From JAALKW01 sp963974485 (GTDB lineage: Bacteria > Pseudomonadota > Gammaproteobacteria > Legionellales > Legionellaceae), in the NCBI GenBank assembly GCA_963974485.1, contig CAXBBS010000003.1, positions 182,849 through 246,848 on the forward strand: 64,000 nucleotides of DNA. The letters are read 5' to 3'. A program made the position numbers and the translations under genes. Below the pieces are notes generated by a model, which had not been told where the DNA came from, searched no databases, and saw only the letters and a list, made by a program, of their open reading frames with translations. Below are positions 53,297 to 62,477 of this stretch, in pieces (within the stretch, counting starts at the first letter, position 1; each line of letters starts with the position of its first letter).

Positions 53297-53922
53297 ACCA
53301 GGTGAGTCTACATAAATCCATCGGATGTTTGGTAAGCCTGCTCGTGCTAGCAGGCTGCTCACCGATTAAAACGCCGGTAACGCATCAATACATGTTAGAC
53401 ATACCCGTTCACAAACATGCGACACACAAACGCCTGAACAATACGTTGCTGATTTCAAAACCTGAGGCCATGGCGGGTTATCAAACGGAGCAAATGCTCT
53501 ACGTTAAAACACCGTTCACACTGGAGCCTTTTGCAAAAAATGCTTGGGTTAGCCCACCTGCATCCATGCTCTATCCTGTGTTAGTACAACACATACAAGA
53601 CAGCCACGTGTTTCGCGCGATCACCTCCAGTCCCTATGCTGATAAATCAGATTATCGGTTGGATACGCAATTACTCACGCTCAATCAAAACTTTTTAAAC
53701 AAGCAAAGCACGCTAAATTTCACCGCTAAAATTGCGATCACACGCGTTTCTGATAACCGCGTGCTTGCATCACGCCTCATTATTAAACGTATTCCCTGCC
53801 CAAGCAACACACCTTTGGGCGGCGTGATTGCTGGAAATCAGGCGAGCACAGCCTTTGCAGAAGATGCGCTTGTTTTTGCTATCAAACACATCCAACGTGA
53901 TAGTTTACAGGAAAAAACTTAG
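53293..53922 (+). CDS. ABC-transport auxiliary lipoprotein (PqiC-type)
   Basis: 209 residues, lipoprotein signal with lipobox LAGC (near residues 19-22), then a PqiC/DUF330-like domain: QYMLDIPV, IAGYQT-type LLISKPEAMAGYQTEQMLYV, and NLVDQL-type later strands. PqiC-type lipoproteins sit in the outer membrane and dock the MCE tube. GTG start overlaps the mlaD stop by 4 bp. No MlaC-type periplasmic carrier is present, so the system is a PqiC-type MCE transporter rather than a full Mla chain. Confidence 0.87.
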   Translation: MNQVSLHKSIGCLVSLLVLAGCSPIKTPVTHQYMLDIPVHKHATHKRLNNTLLISKPEAMAGYQTEQMLYVKTPFTLEPFAKNAWVSPPASMLYPVLVQHIQDSHVFRAITSSPYADKSDYRLDTQLLTLNQNFLNKQSTLNFTAKIAITRVSDNRVLASRLIIKRIPCPSNTPLGGVIAGNQASTAFAEDALVFAIKHIQRDSLQEKT

Positions 53923-53951
53923 CATCTTCCATAGTCAAAACATCTAAACCT

Positions 53952-53980
53952 TTGTACAATGGGATGTCATAAGATATAAA
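53952..53980 (+). promoter_or_regulatory. Promoter of pal-cpoB-queE
   Basis: TTGTAC (53952-53957) and TATAAA (53975-53980) with a 17-bp spacer, 50 bp before the pal ATG; a good sigma-70 match. An AGAAGGA ribosome site follows. Confidence 0.65.
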
Positions 53981-54030
53981 AATAATAAACGTTAACAATT
54001 TCAACTGTTTCAACAGAAGGATACTTAAAC

Positions 54031-54540
54031 ATGAGTACAAAATTCTTACTGAAAATGGGAGCCCTGGCAGCAGGTTCGCTGTTGTTGGCATCTTGTTCTC
54101 ACAAAAATGATTTTTTTGATCGTGATGGCTTATCCTCGAACGGTTTGGGGCGACTGACTCATTTCGCAGGCCAAGAAGCCGGTGAAATGTTTACAACACA
54201 AGCACCTCATAACCAAATTTATTTATTTGCTTATGACAATAGTGGGGTAGCATCAAAATACGTTGCTTCGATTCATGCGCAAGCGAATTATCTCAAATCA
54301 CATCACAATGCCCGTGTTCTATTAGCTGGAAACACCGATGACCGCGGCAGTCGTGAATACAACGTGGCGTTAGGTGAGCGTCGTGCAAAATCCGTGGCTC
54401 AAATGCTGCGATTAGCTGGTGTTGATAAACGCCAAATGCGCGTCATAAGCTACGGTAAAGAAAAGCCGATCAACCTAGGGCATGATGAAGAATCACGCAC
54501 TCAAAACCGACGTGTTGAATTAACGTACGAGGCAAAATAA
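54031..54540 (+). CDS. pal: Peptidoglycan-associated lipoprotein Pal
   Basis: Outer-membrane lipoprotein of the Tol-Pal system that tethers the outer membrane to peptidoglycan. 169 residues: lipobox LLASC, a short linker, and an OmpA-C domain (about 65-169) with LAGNTDDRGSREYNVALGERRA, the glycan-binding signature, and the closing NRRVELTYEAK. The stop overlaps the start of cpoB by one base. No tolQRAB upstream in this window. Confidence 0.96.
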   Translation: MSTKFLLKMGALAAGSLLLASCSHKNDFFDRDGLSSNGLGRLTHFAGQEAGEMFTTQAPHNQIYLFAYDNSGVASKYVASIHAQANYLKSHHNARVLLAGNTDDRGSREYNVALGERRAKSVAQMLRLAGVDKRQMRVISYGKEKPINLGHDEESRTQNRRVELTYEAK

Positions 54541-55430
54541 TGAAAACATTCGTTCATCACACCGCCGTTGCCATGGGCTTAAGCTGTCTTATCGCTTGGC
54601 CTGCTTTTGCTGAGGCTCCGGTGGTAGATGAGAGCGAAAATTACGCGCTCTTCGATGAACAACTGGCCGCAACGGAGCGGCCAGATTTTCCTCCGACCCA
54701 AGCACAAAACTCAATTGAAGACGAACGTATAGCGCTTGCTTTTGACGACACCTCGCGTAATAGCCATGAATCACTCCAAGACGACGATACAACCCTGTTT
54801 GATAAACTGCAAAGCATGCAGCAAGAAGTCAATAGCTTACGTGGCCAACTTGAGGTGCAAGCTCACGAACTCCAAGCATTAAAACAACAACAACTTGAAT
54901 TTTATAAAGATCTCGATACACGTATGCGTGCTCCCCATGCAGCAACACCTGAAACGCTGTCACAACACAATACAACCCCTAACAATTATCATGCAGAACA
55001 AACTCAAGCTTCGACTGCTCTTCCAGAAAGCACCGCGCCGCGTGGCAATCCTGCAGATGAACAAATCAGCTACCTTGCTGCATACGAACTCATTAAGAGT
55101 AAACAGTTTGATAAGGCCGTCATCGCTATGAATCACTTTATTAGCCAATACCCTCGTGGTGGCTACACAGCCAATGCACACTACTGGCTCGGTGAATTAT
55201 ACATGGTTAAAAAAGCTTATCCTGATGCCATTCAGGAATTTCAAACGGTGCTCAAAACGTTTCCTTCATCCAGTAAAACATCAGACTGCTCACTTAAAAT
55301 TGGGTATGCATTGCTGGCTTCAGGACAAAAAAATTCAGCTCGCCAACACTTACAAGAAGTTATTCGAGACTACCCAGACACACATGCTGCAGAGCTTGCT
55401 GCCGGCAAATTGGAAAATATCAACAGCTAA
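54540..55430 (+). CDS. cpoB: Tol-Pal coordinator CpoB (YbgF)
   Basis: 296 residues: a signal peptide (about 1-24), an N-terminal coiled coil (about 85-125, LQSMQQEVNSLRGQLEVQAH), a linker, and C-terminal TPR repeats (about 170-296; SYLAAYELIKSKQFDKAVIAM, PRGGYTANAHYWLGELYMVK). Coordinates wall synthesis with outer-membrane constriction. Overlaps pal upstream and queE downstream by 1 bp each. Confidence 0.94.
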   Translation: MKTFVHHTAVAMGLSCLIAWPAFAEAPVVDESENYALFDEQLAATERPDFPPTQAQNSIEDERIALAFDDTSRNSHESLQDDDTTLFDKLQSMQQEVNSLRGQLEVQAHELQALKQQQLEFYKDLDTRMRAPHAATPETLSQHNTTPNNYHAEQTQASTALPESTAPRGNPADEQISYLAAYELIKSKQFDKAVIAMNHFISQYPRGGYTANAHYWLGELYMVKKAYPDAIQEFQTVLKTFPSSSKTSDCSLKIGYALLASGQKNSARQHLQEVIRDYPDTHAAELAAGKLENINS

Positions 55431-56083
55431 TGAATCGTTTTTCACATCAACTTCGTATTACCGAAATTTTTCACTCACTGCAAGGTGAGTCCACAACCGT
55501 CGGGCTTCCGACGGTTTTTGTGCGCCTGACGGGTTGCCCCTTACGTTGCAACTATTGTGATACGGCTTATGCTTTTCACGGCGGAAAAACGCTTGAGCTT
55601 GATAACATCATGGCTCAAATCACGGCTTTTGACTGCCAGCACGTCTGCGTTACCGGCGGTGAACCTTTGGCACAACCTGGATGCATCAACTTGCTCACAC
55701 GCTTATGTGATGCAAACCACGCGGTCTCGATTGAAACCAGTGGTGCTCGCGATCTTAAAGATGTGGATCCACGTGTCATGATTGTCATGGATTTAAAAAC
55801 ACCAGATTCAGGTGAAAGCAGTAAAAATATGCTGTCAAATTTAGCTTATTTAAAACCGACCGACCAAATTAAATTTGTTATTTGTAGTCGTGAAGATTAC
55901 GAATGGGCGTGCACCATGCTTACTGAGCATGCTCTAACCCAACATGCACATGTATTATTTTCCCCAAGCTTTGAACAAATCAAACCCAAAACACTCGCTG
56001 AATGGATTCTAGAAGACCGACTTCCCGTTCGATTTCAGCTTCAGTTACATAAAATATTATGGGATGATGCCCCGGGGCATTAA
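55430..56083 (+). CDS. queE: 7-carboxy-7-deazaguanine synthase QueE
   Basis: Radical-SAM enzyme of queuosine biosynthesis. 217 residues, with CX3CX2C cluster motif GCPLRCNYCDTAYAF near residue 36 and VCVTGGEPLAQPG later. Translationally coupled to cpoB (TAATG). The pal-cpoB-queE order is the normal gammaproteobacterial one; queC does not follow. Confidence 0.95.
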   Translation: MNRFSHQLRITEIFHSLQGESTTVGLPTVFVRLTGCPLRCNYCDTAYAFHGGKTLELDNIMAQITAFDCQHVCVTGGEPLAQPGCINLLTRLCDANHAVSIETSGARDLKDVDPRVMIVMDLKTPDSGESSKNMLSNLAYLKPTDQIKFVICSREDYEWACTMLTEHALTQHAHVLFSPSFEQIKPKTLAEWILEDRLPVRFQLQLHKILWDDAPGH

Positions 56084-56133
56084 GTTGATTTTATTTGAGT
56101 TAAATTCATATTTTATTTTAAGGATAATTTGTT

Positions 56134-57090
56134 ATGTCATGGTGTGCCGAGGCTCCTGCTAATATTGCTCTGATTAAATACATGGGCAAAGCGAGTCCAA
56201 CCACAAACTTACCGCTCAATGCCTCGCTATCTTATACACTACCTCATCTAATCACCCGCGTTGAATTAGAGCCAATAGAACAAAATACCGAGCAAGCCGA
56301 TCGTTGGGAAGCGTTAGTCAAACCTAATTTTATTCCACATGTATTTTCAGAAAAGTCGCAGCAACGTTTTTTAAAACATCTTGCCTTTTTAAAAAAAGAA
56401 TTTAACTGCCAAACCAACTTTATTGTTCGGTCAGCCAATAATTTTCCACACGGGACAGGGCTTGCAAGTTCAGCCTCAAGCTTTGCAGCACTTACGCGTG
56501 CTGCCGCCAAAGCCTGTGCCGCATGCACAAATTCCCCCGTAGCTTCTATCCAAGAACAAGCGAATTTGAGCCGACTTGGTTCAGGATCTTCGTGCCGATC
56601 TTTTTTTGAACCTTGGGCGCTCTGGGAACATGACACGGTTCACAATATCCAACTTCCGTACCCCGAGCTTATTCATCAGGTAATTTTAATTCATGAAGAT
56701 GAAAAAGAAGTGTCGTCGAGTGAAGCCCACAAACGCGTCAGCGTTCTACCCGAATACCCTTCACGAAAACTGCGTGCAGAACAAAACCTAACCGAACTAT
56801 TGCAAGCATTAAAAAACCAACAGTGGGAAGAAGCGTATCATATTTGCTGGCGTGAATTTCAAGACATGCACGCACTTTTTTCGGCATCCATCCCACCGTT
56901 TAGCTACATCACAGAGACAACGCGTCGCGTACTCGACCAACTCAAACATGCCTGGGATATCCAAGGCGACGGCCCTCTGATTACCATGGACGCCGGACCT
57001 AATATTCACTTATTATACCGCCCCGATCAGGTAGCTCTTGCAGATGCCTTTAAACACCAAGCATTGCTGAGTAACCTTCATGTCTTATGA
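56134..57090 (+). CDS. mvaD: Diphosphomevalonate decarboxylase
   Basis: Makes isopentenyl diphosphate from mevalonate diphosphate with ATP. 318 residues; GHMP fold with family stretches APANIALIKYMGKASPTTNLP, TGLASSASSFAALTRAAAKA and GSGSSCRSFFEPW. An AAGGA ribosome site precedes the ATG. Overlaps mevalonate kinase by 11 bp, so mvaD, the kinase and yaiI appear to be one operon. Confidence 0.94.
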   Translation: MSWCAEAPANIALIKYMGKASPTTNLPLNASLSYTLPHLITRVELEPIEQNTEQADRWEALVKPNFIPHVFSEKSQQRFLKHLAFLKKEFNCQTNFIVRSANNFPHGTGLASSASSFAALTRAAAKACAACTNSPVASIQEQANLSRLGSGSSCRSFFEPWALWEHDTVHNIQLPYPELIHQVILIHEDEKEVSSSEAHKRVSVLPEYPSRKLRAEQNLTELLQALKNQQWEEAYHICWREFQDMHALFSASIPPFSYITETTRRVLDQLKHAWDIQGDGPLITMDAGPNIHLLYRPDQVALADAFKHQALLSNLHVL

Positions 57091-57970
57091 TTTTGAAACC
57101 ACGACACATGGTAAATGGATTTTAGCGGGTGAACATGCCGTGCTCCGAGGGCACGCTGCTTTGGTTTTACCTCTGACCGATAAAACACTGACGCTTCGCT
57201 ATAAAAAATCGGACCAGCCTCTGCACATCACTCACGATGGCCCTTACGGCGAAGGCTGTAGCACGCCTATTTGGCAATTAATCGACACTGGATTAAGCGC
57301 ACTTGATCTTACGTCATCTAATTTGACAGGCGAGCTTAATATTATTAATCATATTCCTATTGGCGCAGGCATGGGGGCTTCGGCTGCATTATGCGTTGCC
57401 ATGACCCGTTGGTTCCAAACTGTATTTGATGAAAAAAATTTAAAAATAAACGCGTTTGAATTTGCACGCATGCTTGAAGATTGCTTCCATGGCCAAAGCA
57501 GTGGTTTAGATATAGCAGGTGCCGCGGCACCGTCAGAAGGTGTTTATTTTAAATCAGGCGAAACCACACCGATACAACACGCCTGGAAACCCCATTGGTA
57601 TCTTTCCTATTCAGGCGAGCCCGGCATTACATCCGAATGCATTCAACACGTTCAAACACTCTGGCAACAGGATAAAGCACGCGCTGAAGCCCTAGATAAC
57701 CAAATGGCGGATAGCGTACACCAAGCACGTGATGCACTGATGAATACAACACCGCTTGCAATAAAACAACTCGCCCACGCAATTGATCAAGCATCTGATT
57801 GCTTTCAAGGCTGGGGGCTCATCAACACAGCATTACAAACTCATATCGCAGCCTTACATGCGGCCGGCGCCATGGCGATTAAACCTACGGGTTCTGGTGG
57901 TGGTGGCTATGTTTTAAGCTTATGGGAAAGCCCCCCTCCAGAAACACCCCTTGGATTAATTACCTTATGA
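57080..57970 (+). CDS. mvaK1: Mevalonate kinase
   Basis: Phosphorylates mevalonate. 296 residues; starts THGKWILAGEHAVLRGHAAL (the GEHAV motif of mevalonate kinases), ATP loop PIGAGMGASAALCVAM, and a C-terminal GSGGGGYVLSL motif. With fni, mvaA, the phosphomevalonate-kinase-like gene and mvaD, all steps from HMG-CoA to IPP/DMAPP lie in this window; HMG-CoA synthase does not. Confidence 0.88.
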   Translation: MSYDFETTTHGKWILAGEHAVLRGHAALVLPLTDKTLTLRYKKSDQPLHITHDGPYGEGCSTPIWQLIDTGLSALDLTSSNLTGELNIINHIPIGAGMGASAALCVAMTRWFQTVFDEKNLKINAFEFARMLEDCFHGQSSGLDIAGAAAPSEGVYFKSGETTPIQHAWKPHWYLSYSGEPGITSECIQHVQTLWQQDKARAEALDNQMADSVHQARDALMNTTPLAIKQLAHAIDQASDCFQGWGLINTALQTHIAALHAAGAMAIKPTGSGGGGYVLSLWESPPPETPLGLITL

Positions 57971-58416
57971 TGATTTGGATGGATGGAGATGCATGCCCCA
58001 AGCAAATCAAAGACGTACTCTACCGTGCGTCAACACGTACAGAAATCATATTAATGATTGTTTCAAATCATATTTTTTCAACACCACCCTCGCCGTTTAT
58101 TAAGAAGCATTTAGTTGGATCTGGGTTTGATGTGGCTGATGATTATATCGTTCTGCATATTCAATCAGGTGATTTACTCATAACCGCGGATATCCCTTTG
58201 GCAGACGCAGCTATATCCAAAGGCGGTACGGTAATTAACCCTCGAGGCGAGCTTTATACCGCGCAAAATATTAAACAACATCTTGCGCATCGCAACATGA
58301 ATGAATCACTTCGAAGTACGGGCATGCTCAGCGGCGGCCCTGCAAAACTTGGGGCCAAACAAACTCAGCAGTTTTCAAATAATTTAGATCGTTTTTTAGC
58401 AAAGTATAAAAAATAA
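57967..58416 (+). CDS. yaiI: YaiI/YqxD (DUF188) family protein
   Basis: 149 residues starting at ATG 57967 (4-bp overlap with the kinase stop); a second ATG follows directly. Family motifs WMDGDACPKQIKDVL, LLITADIPLADAAISKGG and TGMLSGGPAKLGAKQTQQF. PIN-like fold; function not established. Its 3' end recurs as a pseudogene at 62478-62696. Confidence 0.93.
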   Translation: MMIWMDGDACPKQIKDVLYRASTRTEIILMIVSNHIFSTPPSPFIKKHLVGSGFDVADDYIVLHIQSGDLLITADIPLADAAISKGGTVINPRGELYTAQNIKQHLAHRNMNESLRSTGMLSGGPAKLGAKQTQQFSNNLDRFLAKYKK

Positions 58417-58575
58417 CTTTATTAAATCTACCATAGATATCAATCAGCCACCTCTGCCTCACACAAAAAAAACGCACCTTGGTTGCTAAAACACCCTGTA
58501 ATGGTTAAAATGCACGCAAGCTTGTAGGAATGTGATCTATCCTACGTCTATTTAATGATTCTAAGGTGTAAATAA
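58417..58575 (+). promoter_or_regulatory. Leader region of the 861-residue gene, shared with the TALE-like gene
   Basis: This 159-bp gap includes AATGGTTAAAATG followed by CTTGTAGGAATG, which recurs in similar order and spacing upstream of the TALE-like gene (62758-62800, GATGGGTTAAAAT then CTTGTAATG). A perfect inverted repeat GTAGGA (58524-58529)/TCCTAC (58540-58545) lies 30 bp before the start codon and could be an operator. No convincing -35/-10 pair could be chosen. Confidence 0.4.
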
Positions 58576-61161
58576 ATGGAACAACCACAAGAGAACCCCC
58601 GCGGTTTAGGAGAACGAGCAATTGGGCTAGCAGTTCGTAATCCTGTTGCAGCTGTTGGTGTTGTTGGCGTTGCAGGTCTTGCCATGGGTGCTGTCATGTT
58701 GACACGAAAAATTCGTACTGAATGGAATAAAGTAGATGACTTAAGCAAATCTGATCTAGAGCGTTACACCAACCTTATCAGAGCGTACAGAGAAAATTTT
58801 CCTGAGACAGAAGAATTACCTGAATGTTGGGCTCTTGAAGGAAATAAACCCCATGCAGAAATAAATTTTGAAGAAACCGGGCTGCGTCTAAAAGCTGAAG
58901 CCGTCGCTTTAAACAAAAGAACCTCTTATGATCATGACGTTCGCGCCACAATTCTGACACACATTGGCACCTTATTCATATCAATAAGCAAACGTTCGCA
59001 GATAGGCGACATAATCCAGAGACGTAAATTAAGAGTTGTTCGTCACGATGGTATTGAAGTGATGTTTTACACTCACCTTGCAGATTGGCTTCTCTGCACC
59101 GCTCCAAACTTTGATCCTGACAATAAAACAACGGTTGATGAATATAAGCGAATCTTGGACTATTGTTCGACGATTCAGTTAACCGTAGTTACCGATCAAG
59201 CAAGCGAATCAGGACGAAACAATCCTCACTCAACATTACATAGGATTCTAGAATCTTTTGATACACATCATAAAAATTTAGAAGATTTGCATAATGCAAA
59301 ACGCTTTAATAGGCTAGTTAAGCAACTGAGTAATAATGTGCTGGGATTGGCTTCTTCTGTTATTGATGCTTTGTATTTATTGATTGACGATGTTACTGAT
59401 GATGCGCTGATCGTTGATAAGTTTACTTCGCCAGATAAGACAACTAAAAATCATGCAGCTGCCCGAGAAACGGTCCTTGGTGAGTTTTTGTACTTAACAC
59501 TAAGTAAAGCTGGAATCACGCATTCTAAATATAACTCAAAAAAAACGTTAACTATTAAAGCAATAGAAGAGCATTTGCATACTGATATGATTCGGCAAAA
59601 AAAATCTGGACATCGCCCGTTTTCTATCAGAAGCGATGATAACTATCCAAACGGTCGTGAAAAAGCAAAGATTTATTTAGAATACATGCAAGAACTTAAT
59701 CGACTTGTACTTGAGGTTTATTACCTTAATCAAGAATTAATTCAATCATCACTAACATCAGAATTTTTTGGTGAATCATGGATGTATGGTAACCAAGCAG
59801 GAAAAGCAGCGTTGCTCGAATTACTTTTGTCGACGACAGAGGTTACTGATGATTTGAGAAATAAATTTCAAGATTTTTGGACCATCTATTATGACAATGA
59901 TTTTATACCGTATGTCAGGAAGACGCATGCTAATACACTGGCACAAGAACACAAACCAGTTATTCATATTCACACCATAATCAGAGACATCATATCAACG
60001 AGATATGATGCAATTGGCCTGTGTGTTAAGGAACTTCAAGCCGAAGCTGAAAATTATTCGAACAATGAAGAGAAAATGCAGAGGACTAAGGTTTTATTTA
60101 TTAAAGATGTGCTGGAGCATCGCCTCTATCGACATCGTGAAGATACAGAAAACTATGAAGATACAGAAAACTATAGAACTGCAGCGCAAGAATTAGAGCA
60201 CCTTTCCCATCCTGAAACATTAGTTCGTGTAGCTGAACCAGCTCCAAGAGCGCAGGAGATAGAAGTTATCGCTCCAAATATACATGCATTATCTATGTTT
60301 GAATCCGTTGAAAATCTTTTAGATGAGGACAGCGAACTTGATGATGAACTTTCAGCTTTACGAACACTTCAATTGCCAGCATTTCCACCTGAATTTCGTT
60401 TTAGATCTCACATACGAAAAAAAATATTTGAAACTTTTTTAAAACCAAACGCTTCAGTTGTAAATTTGTATCATATTTTTTCTTTTTTTCAAAATATTTC
60501 ACCACTTAAGATGGACTCTTTTTCTTCGTTATACATGCGCGTGAATGCGGCCATGCACTTCATTTACGTTTATAAGAAAAATGCTCCCCGTTTATCTAAA
60601 ATTGAGTCGATATTAATTGACGCGTTATTAAAAAAGACAATCGCTGACGCATTTTCTAAAAATATTTATTACAGTTTCCAGTTAATTGATAAATCTCGAC
60701 AATCACTAACCGTAGAAGTTAACGGCAATCTTGTAGCTATATCTCTTAATGCATCAACAATCCATGTTTCCAGAGATCAATTTACAAACCATTTCCTTAC
60801 CTTTATCCAAGATACTCGGGTCGATGAGCTTGAAAAAAAGAACATTGCACTTAAAGAAGATCTACAAGAAAAAGAATCAACCATTGAAGGACAAAGTTCA
60901 ACCATCGAAGAGCAAAGTTCAACCATTGACGGGCAAAGTTCAACCATTCAAGAGCAGGACAGGAGCTTAAAAAACCAAGCAGATGAAATCAAAAACCTCA
61001 AATCACTTCTTTTGTTAGCGCAAGCGGCACTTGAATCAGAGGCACCTCAGGAAAGTCAGCACTCAAGGCGATCCGAAAACCCCTATAGTTGCCATCAACA
61101 CGCATCACCCCAAGAAGAGAACTCAAGGGAACATGCTTATTCATCTCCTCCTAGCATATGA
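58576..61161 (+). CDS. Large coiled-coil effector-like protein
   Basis: 861 residues, family unrecognised. Residues 20-45 are hydrophobic (NPVAAVGVVGVAGLAMGAVM), possibly a membrane anchor. The middle (100-720) is helical and charged. A duplicated EDTENY hexamer lies near residue 522. The C-terminal part (about 745-825) is a strong coiled coil, including four 7-residue units of QSSTIxE (21-bp tandem repeat at 60877-60960). The tail is proline/serine-rich. A GGTGTAAATAA leader precedes the ATG. Followed after 18 bp by the J-domain gene, so probably cotranscribed. Confidence 0.65.
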   Translation: MEQPQENPRGLGERAIGLAVRNPVAAVGVVGVAGLAMGAVMLTRKIRTEWNKVDDLSKSDLERYTNLIRAYRENFPETEELPECWALEGNKPHAEINFEETGLRLKAEAVALNKRTSYDHDVRATILTHIGTLFISISKRSQIGDIIQRRKLRVVRHDGIEVMFYTHLADWLLCTAPNFDPDNKTTVDEYKRILDYCSTIQLTVVTDQASESGRNNPHSTLHRILESFDTHHKNLEDLHNAKRFNRLVKQLSNNVLGLASSVIDALYLLIDDVTDDALIVDKFTSPDKTTKNHAAARETVLGEFLYLTLSKAGITHSKYNSKKTLTIKAIEEHLHTDMIRQKKSGHRPFSIRSDDNYPNGREKAKIYLEYMQELNRLVLEVYYLNQELIQSSLTSEFFGESWMYGNQAGKAALLELLLSTTEVTDDLRNKFQDFWTIYYDNDFIPYVRKTHANTLAQEHKPVIHIHTIIRDIISTRYDAIGLCVKELQAEAENYSNNEEKMQRTKVLFIKDVLEHRLYRHREDTENYEDTENYRTAAQELEHLSHPETLVRVAEPAPRAQEIEVIAPNIHALSMFESVENLLDEDSELDDELSALRTLQLPAFPPEFRFRSHIRKKIFETFLKPNASVVNLYHIFSFFQNISPLKMDSFSSLYMRVNAAMHFIYVYKKNAPRLSKIESILIDALLKKTIADAFSKNIYYSFQLIDKSRQSLTVEVNGNLVAISLNASTIHVSRDQFTNHFLTFIQDTRVDELEKKNIALKEDLQEKESTIEGQSSTIEEQSSTIDGQSSTIQEQDRSLKNQADEIKNLKSLLLLAQAALESEAPQESQHSRRSENPYSCHQHASPQEENSREHAYSSPPSI
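60877..60960 (+). repeat. 21-bp tandem repeat coding for coiled-coil heptads
   Basis: Four units of TCAACCATTGAAGGACAAAG T-type sequence, the last diverged at its end. Coding-frame repeat that encodes Ser-Thr-Ile-x-x-Gln-Ser heptads; a site where the copy number could vary. Confidence 0.85.
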
Positions 61162-61179
61162 GAATAAACAAGGATTGAC

Positions 61180-62445
61180 ATGACTTATATAGCGCTTAGC
61201 ACGCCAGCTTTATCCCAGTTAGATTATCATTGGCTTTGGGGGCTCCGTCGAGTCCCTCACGGTCAAAACAATCTGCCAGAAGCTGTACAATTATTACGTG
61301 ATAATCTTGATACACAAGAAATAATTGCCTTGCAAATGCAAGCGATTTGGCGCTTGCCTTGGTTAATACGCGCGCTTTACTGGCTTTTTAATATCAATAA
61401 TTATTGCCTGCATTACAACCTGCTTTGCTGTTGTATCGCCTTAGAACTTTATGAAGCAACGTTATCTCTAACACAACACAACCCTATTAGAGGACATGAC
61501 ATGAGAGAATTTTTAACCGACATGAATAAAGACGTTTTATTGGTTGGGGGATTTAGTCTTGCCGGTCTTGCAGCCTGGGCCATGCTCAAACACTATGGGT
61601 GTGAACCCTTTATAGCAGAACACCTGGAGTCTTTTTCTAAATCGATATCATCTGTATTCTTTGATACAGAAATACATGATTTAACTGGAGAACGAAGACC
61701 TTTATTAGCTATGGCAGAAACATGTGCCGAGAATATAGCCCATTATGAAGCGCTGATTTCATCAGCCGAAGACATTTCAGTGACCGAAGCCATGTTAAGT
61801 CACTTGTATGTACTGAGCTTAACCAACGAGGTGGGTGAGAGTTTATCATTACGAGACATTGAGCAAGCTTATAAAAAAGAAGCCAAGCGAACTCATCCAG
61901 ATAAACCAGGCGGTAATGATGATGACTTCATCGCAGTCAAAGATGCACATGATGAATTAATAAAGATGATAAGTCATGCCGAAGGATCCGAATTGACCCT
62001 CTATAAATCGATGCTTGCGTATGAACAGCGCTTAGCTTCTGTCGTGACCGGGTATCAGACGCTGGAACGCGGAATACAAGCCTATCACCAGAAGGTTGAT
62101 GTTCATGTAGCAAGAGTTGATACACATGTCGCAAGAGTTGACACACATGTCGCAAGAGTTGATGCTCATGTAGCGAGAGTTGATGCGCATATAGAGCAGG
62201 TTGATGAAGTCAAAGCCATTGGGGAGCGCGTTAAAGCACTGCTTGCTGCTCGTTTCGAAAGGACTAAGCTAAAACAGAAAGAACATTATGAGCAAGAAAG
62301 CAATGAATTTGCATCACGTATGGAAGAAGGTACGTTGAACTTAAGCTCACACCGATATAGCTTACACACGTCTTTTTCTACAGACTCATTACGCGAACAT
62401 ATTTCAGCGGATAGCTCCATCCCTAAACGGAGCGGGTCTTTCTAA
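61180..62445 (+). CDS. J-domain (DnaJ-like) protein with heptad repeats
   Basis: 421 residues. Residues about 205-270 form a J-domain: DIEQAYKKEAKRTHPDKPGG has helix II and the invariant HPD (239-241) that stimulates Hsp70 ATPase, followed by helix III (FIAVKDAHDELIKM). Before it, residues about 115-135 are hydrophobic (VLLVGGFSLAGLAAWAML), probably membrane-embedded. After it, residues 306-340 are five heptads VDxHVAR, then a charged tail. This is not a housekeeping DnaJ (no Gly/Phe, zinc-finger or client domain). It could recruit bacterial or host Hsp70; the latter is inference. AAGGA lies before the ATG. Confidence 0.75.
   Translation: MTYIALSTPALSQLDYHWLWGLRRVPHGQNNLPEAVQLLRDNLDTQEIIALQMQAIWRLPWLIRALYWLFNINNYCLHYNLLCCCIALELYEATLSLTQHNPIRGHDMREFLTDMNKDVLLVGGFSLAGLAAWAMLKHYGCEPFIAEHLESFSKSISSVFFDTEIHDLTGERRPLLAMAETCAENIAHYEALISSAEDISVTEAMLSHLYVLSLTNEVGESLSLRDIEQAYKKEAKRTHPDKPGGNDDDFIAVKDAHDELIKMISHAEGSELTLYKSMLAYEQRLASVVTGYQTLERGIQAYHQKVDVHVARVDTHVARVDTHVARVDAHVARVDAHIEQVDEVKAIGERVKALLAARFERTKLKQKEHYEQESNEFASRMEEGTLNLSSHRYSLHTSFSTDSLREHISADSSIPKRSGSF
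62095..62199 (+). repeat. 21-bp tandem repeat in the J-domain gene
   Basis: Five 21-bp units of GTTGATGTTCATGTAGCAAG A-type sequence, encoding Val-Asp-x-His-Val-Ala-Arg heptads. Units 2-4 are almost identical, suggesting recent expansion. Confidence 0.9.
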
Positions 62446-62477
62446 ATTGAAACTTGGTTGAATAGATACAACCAAGC

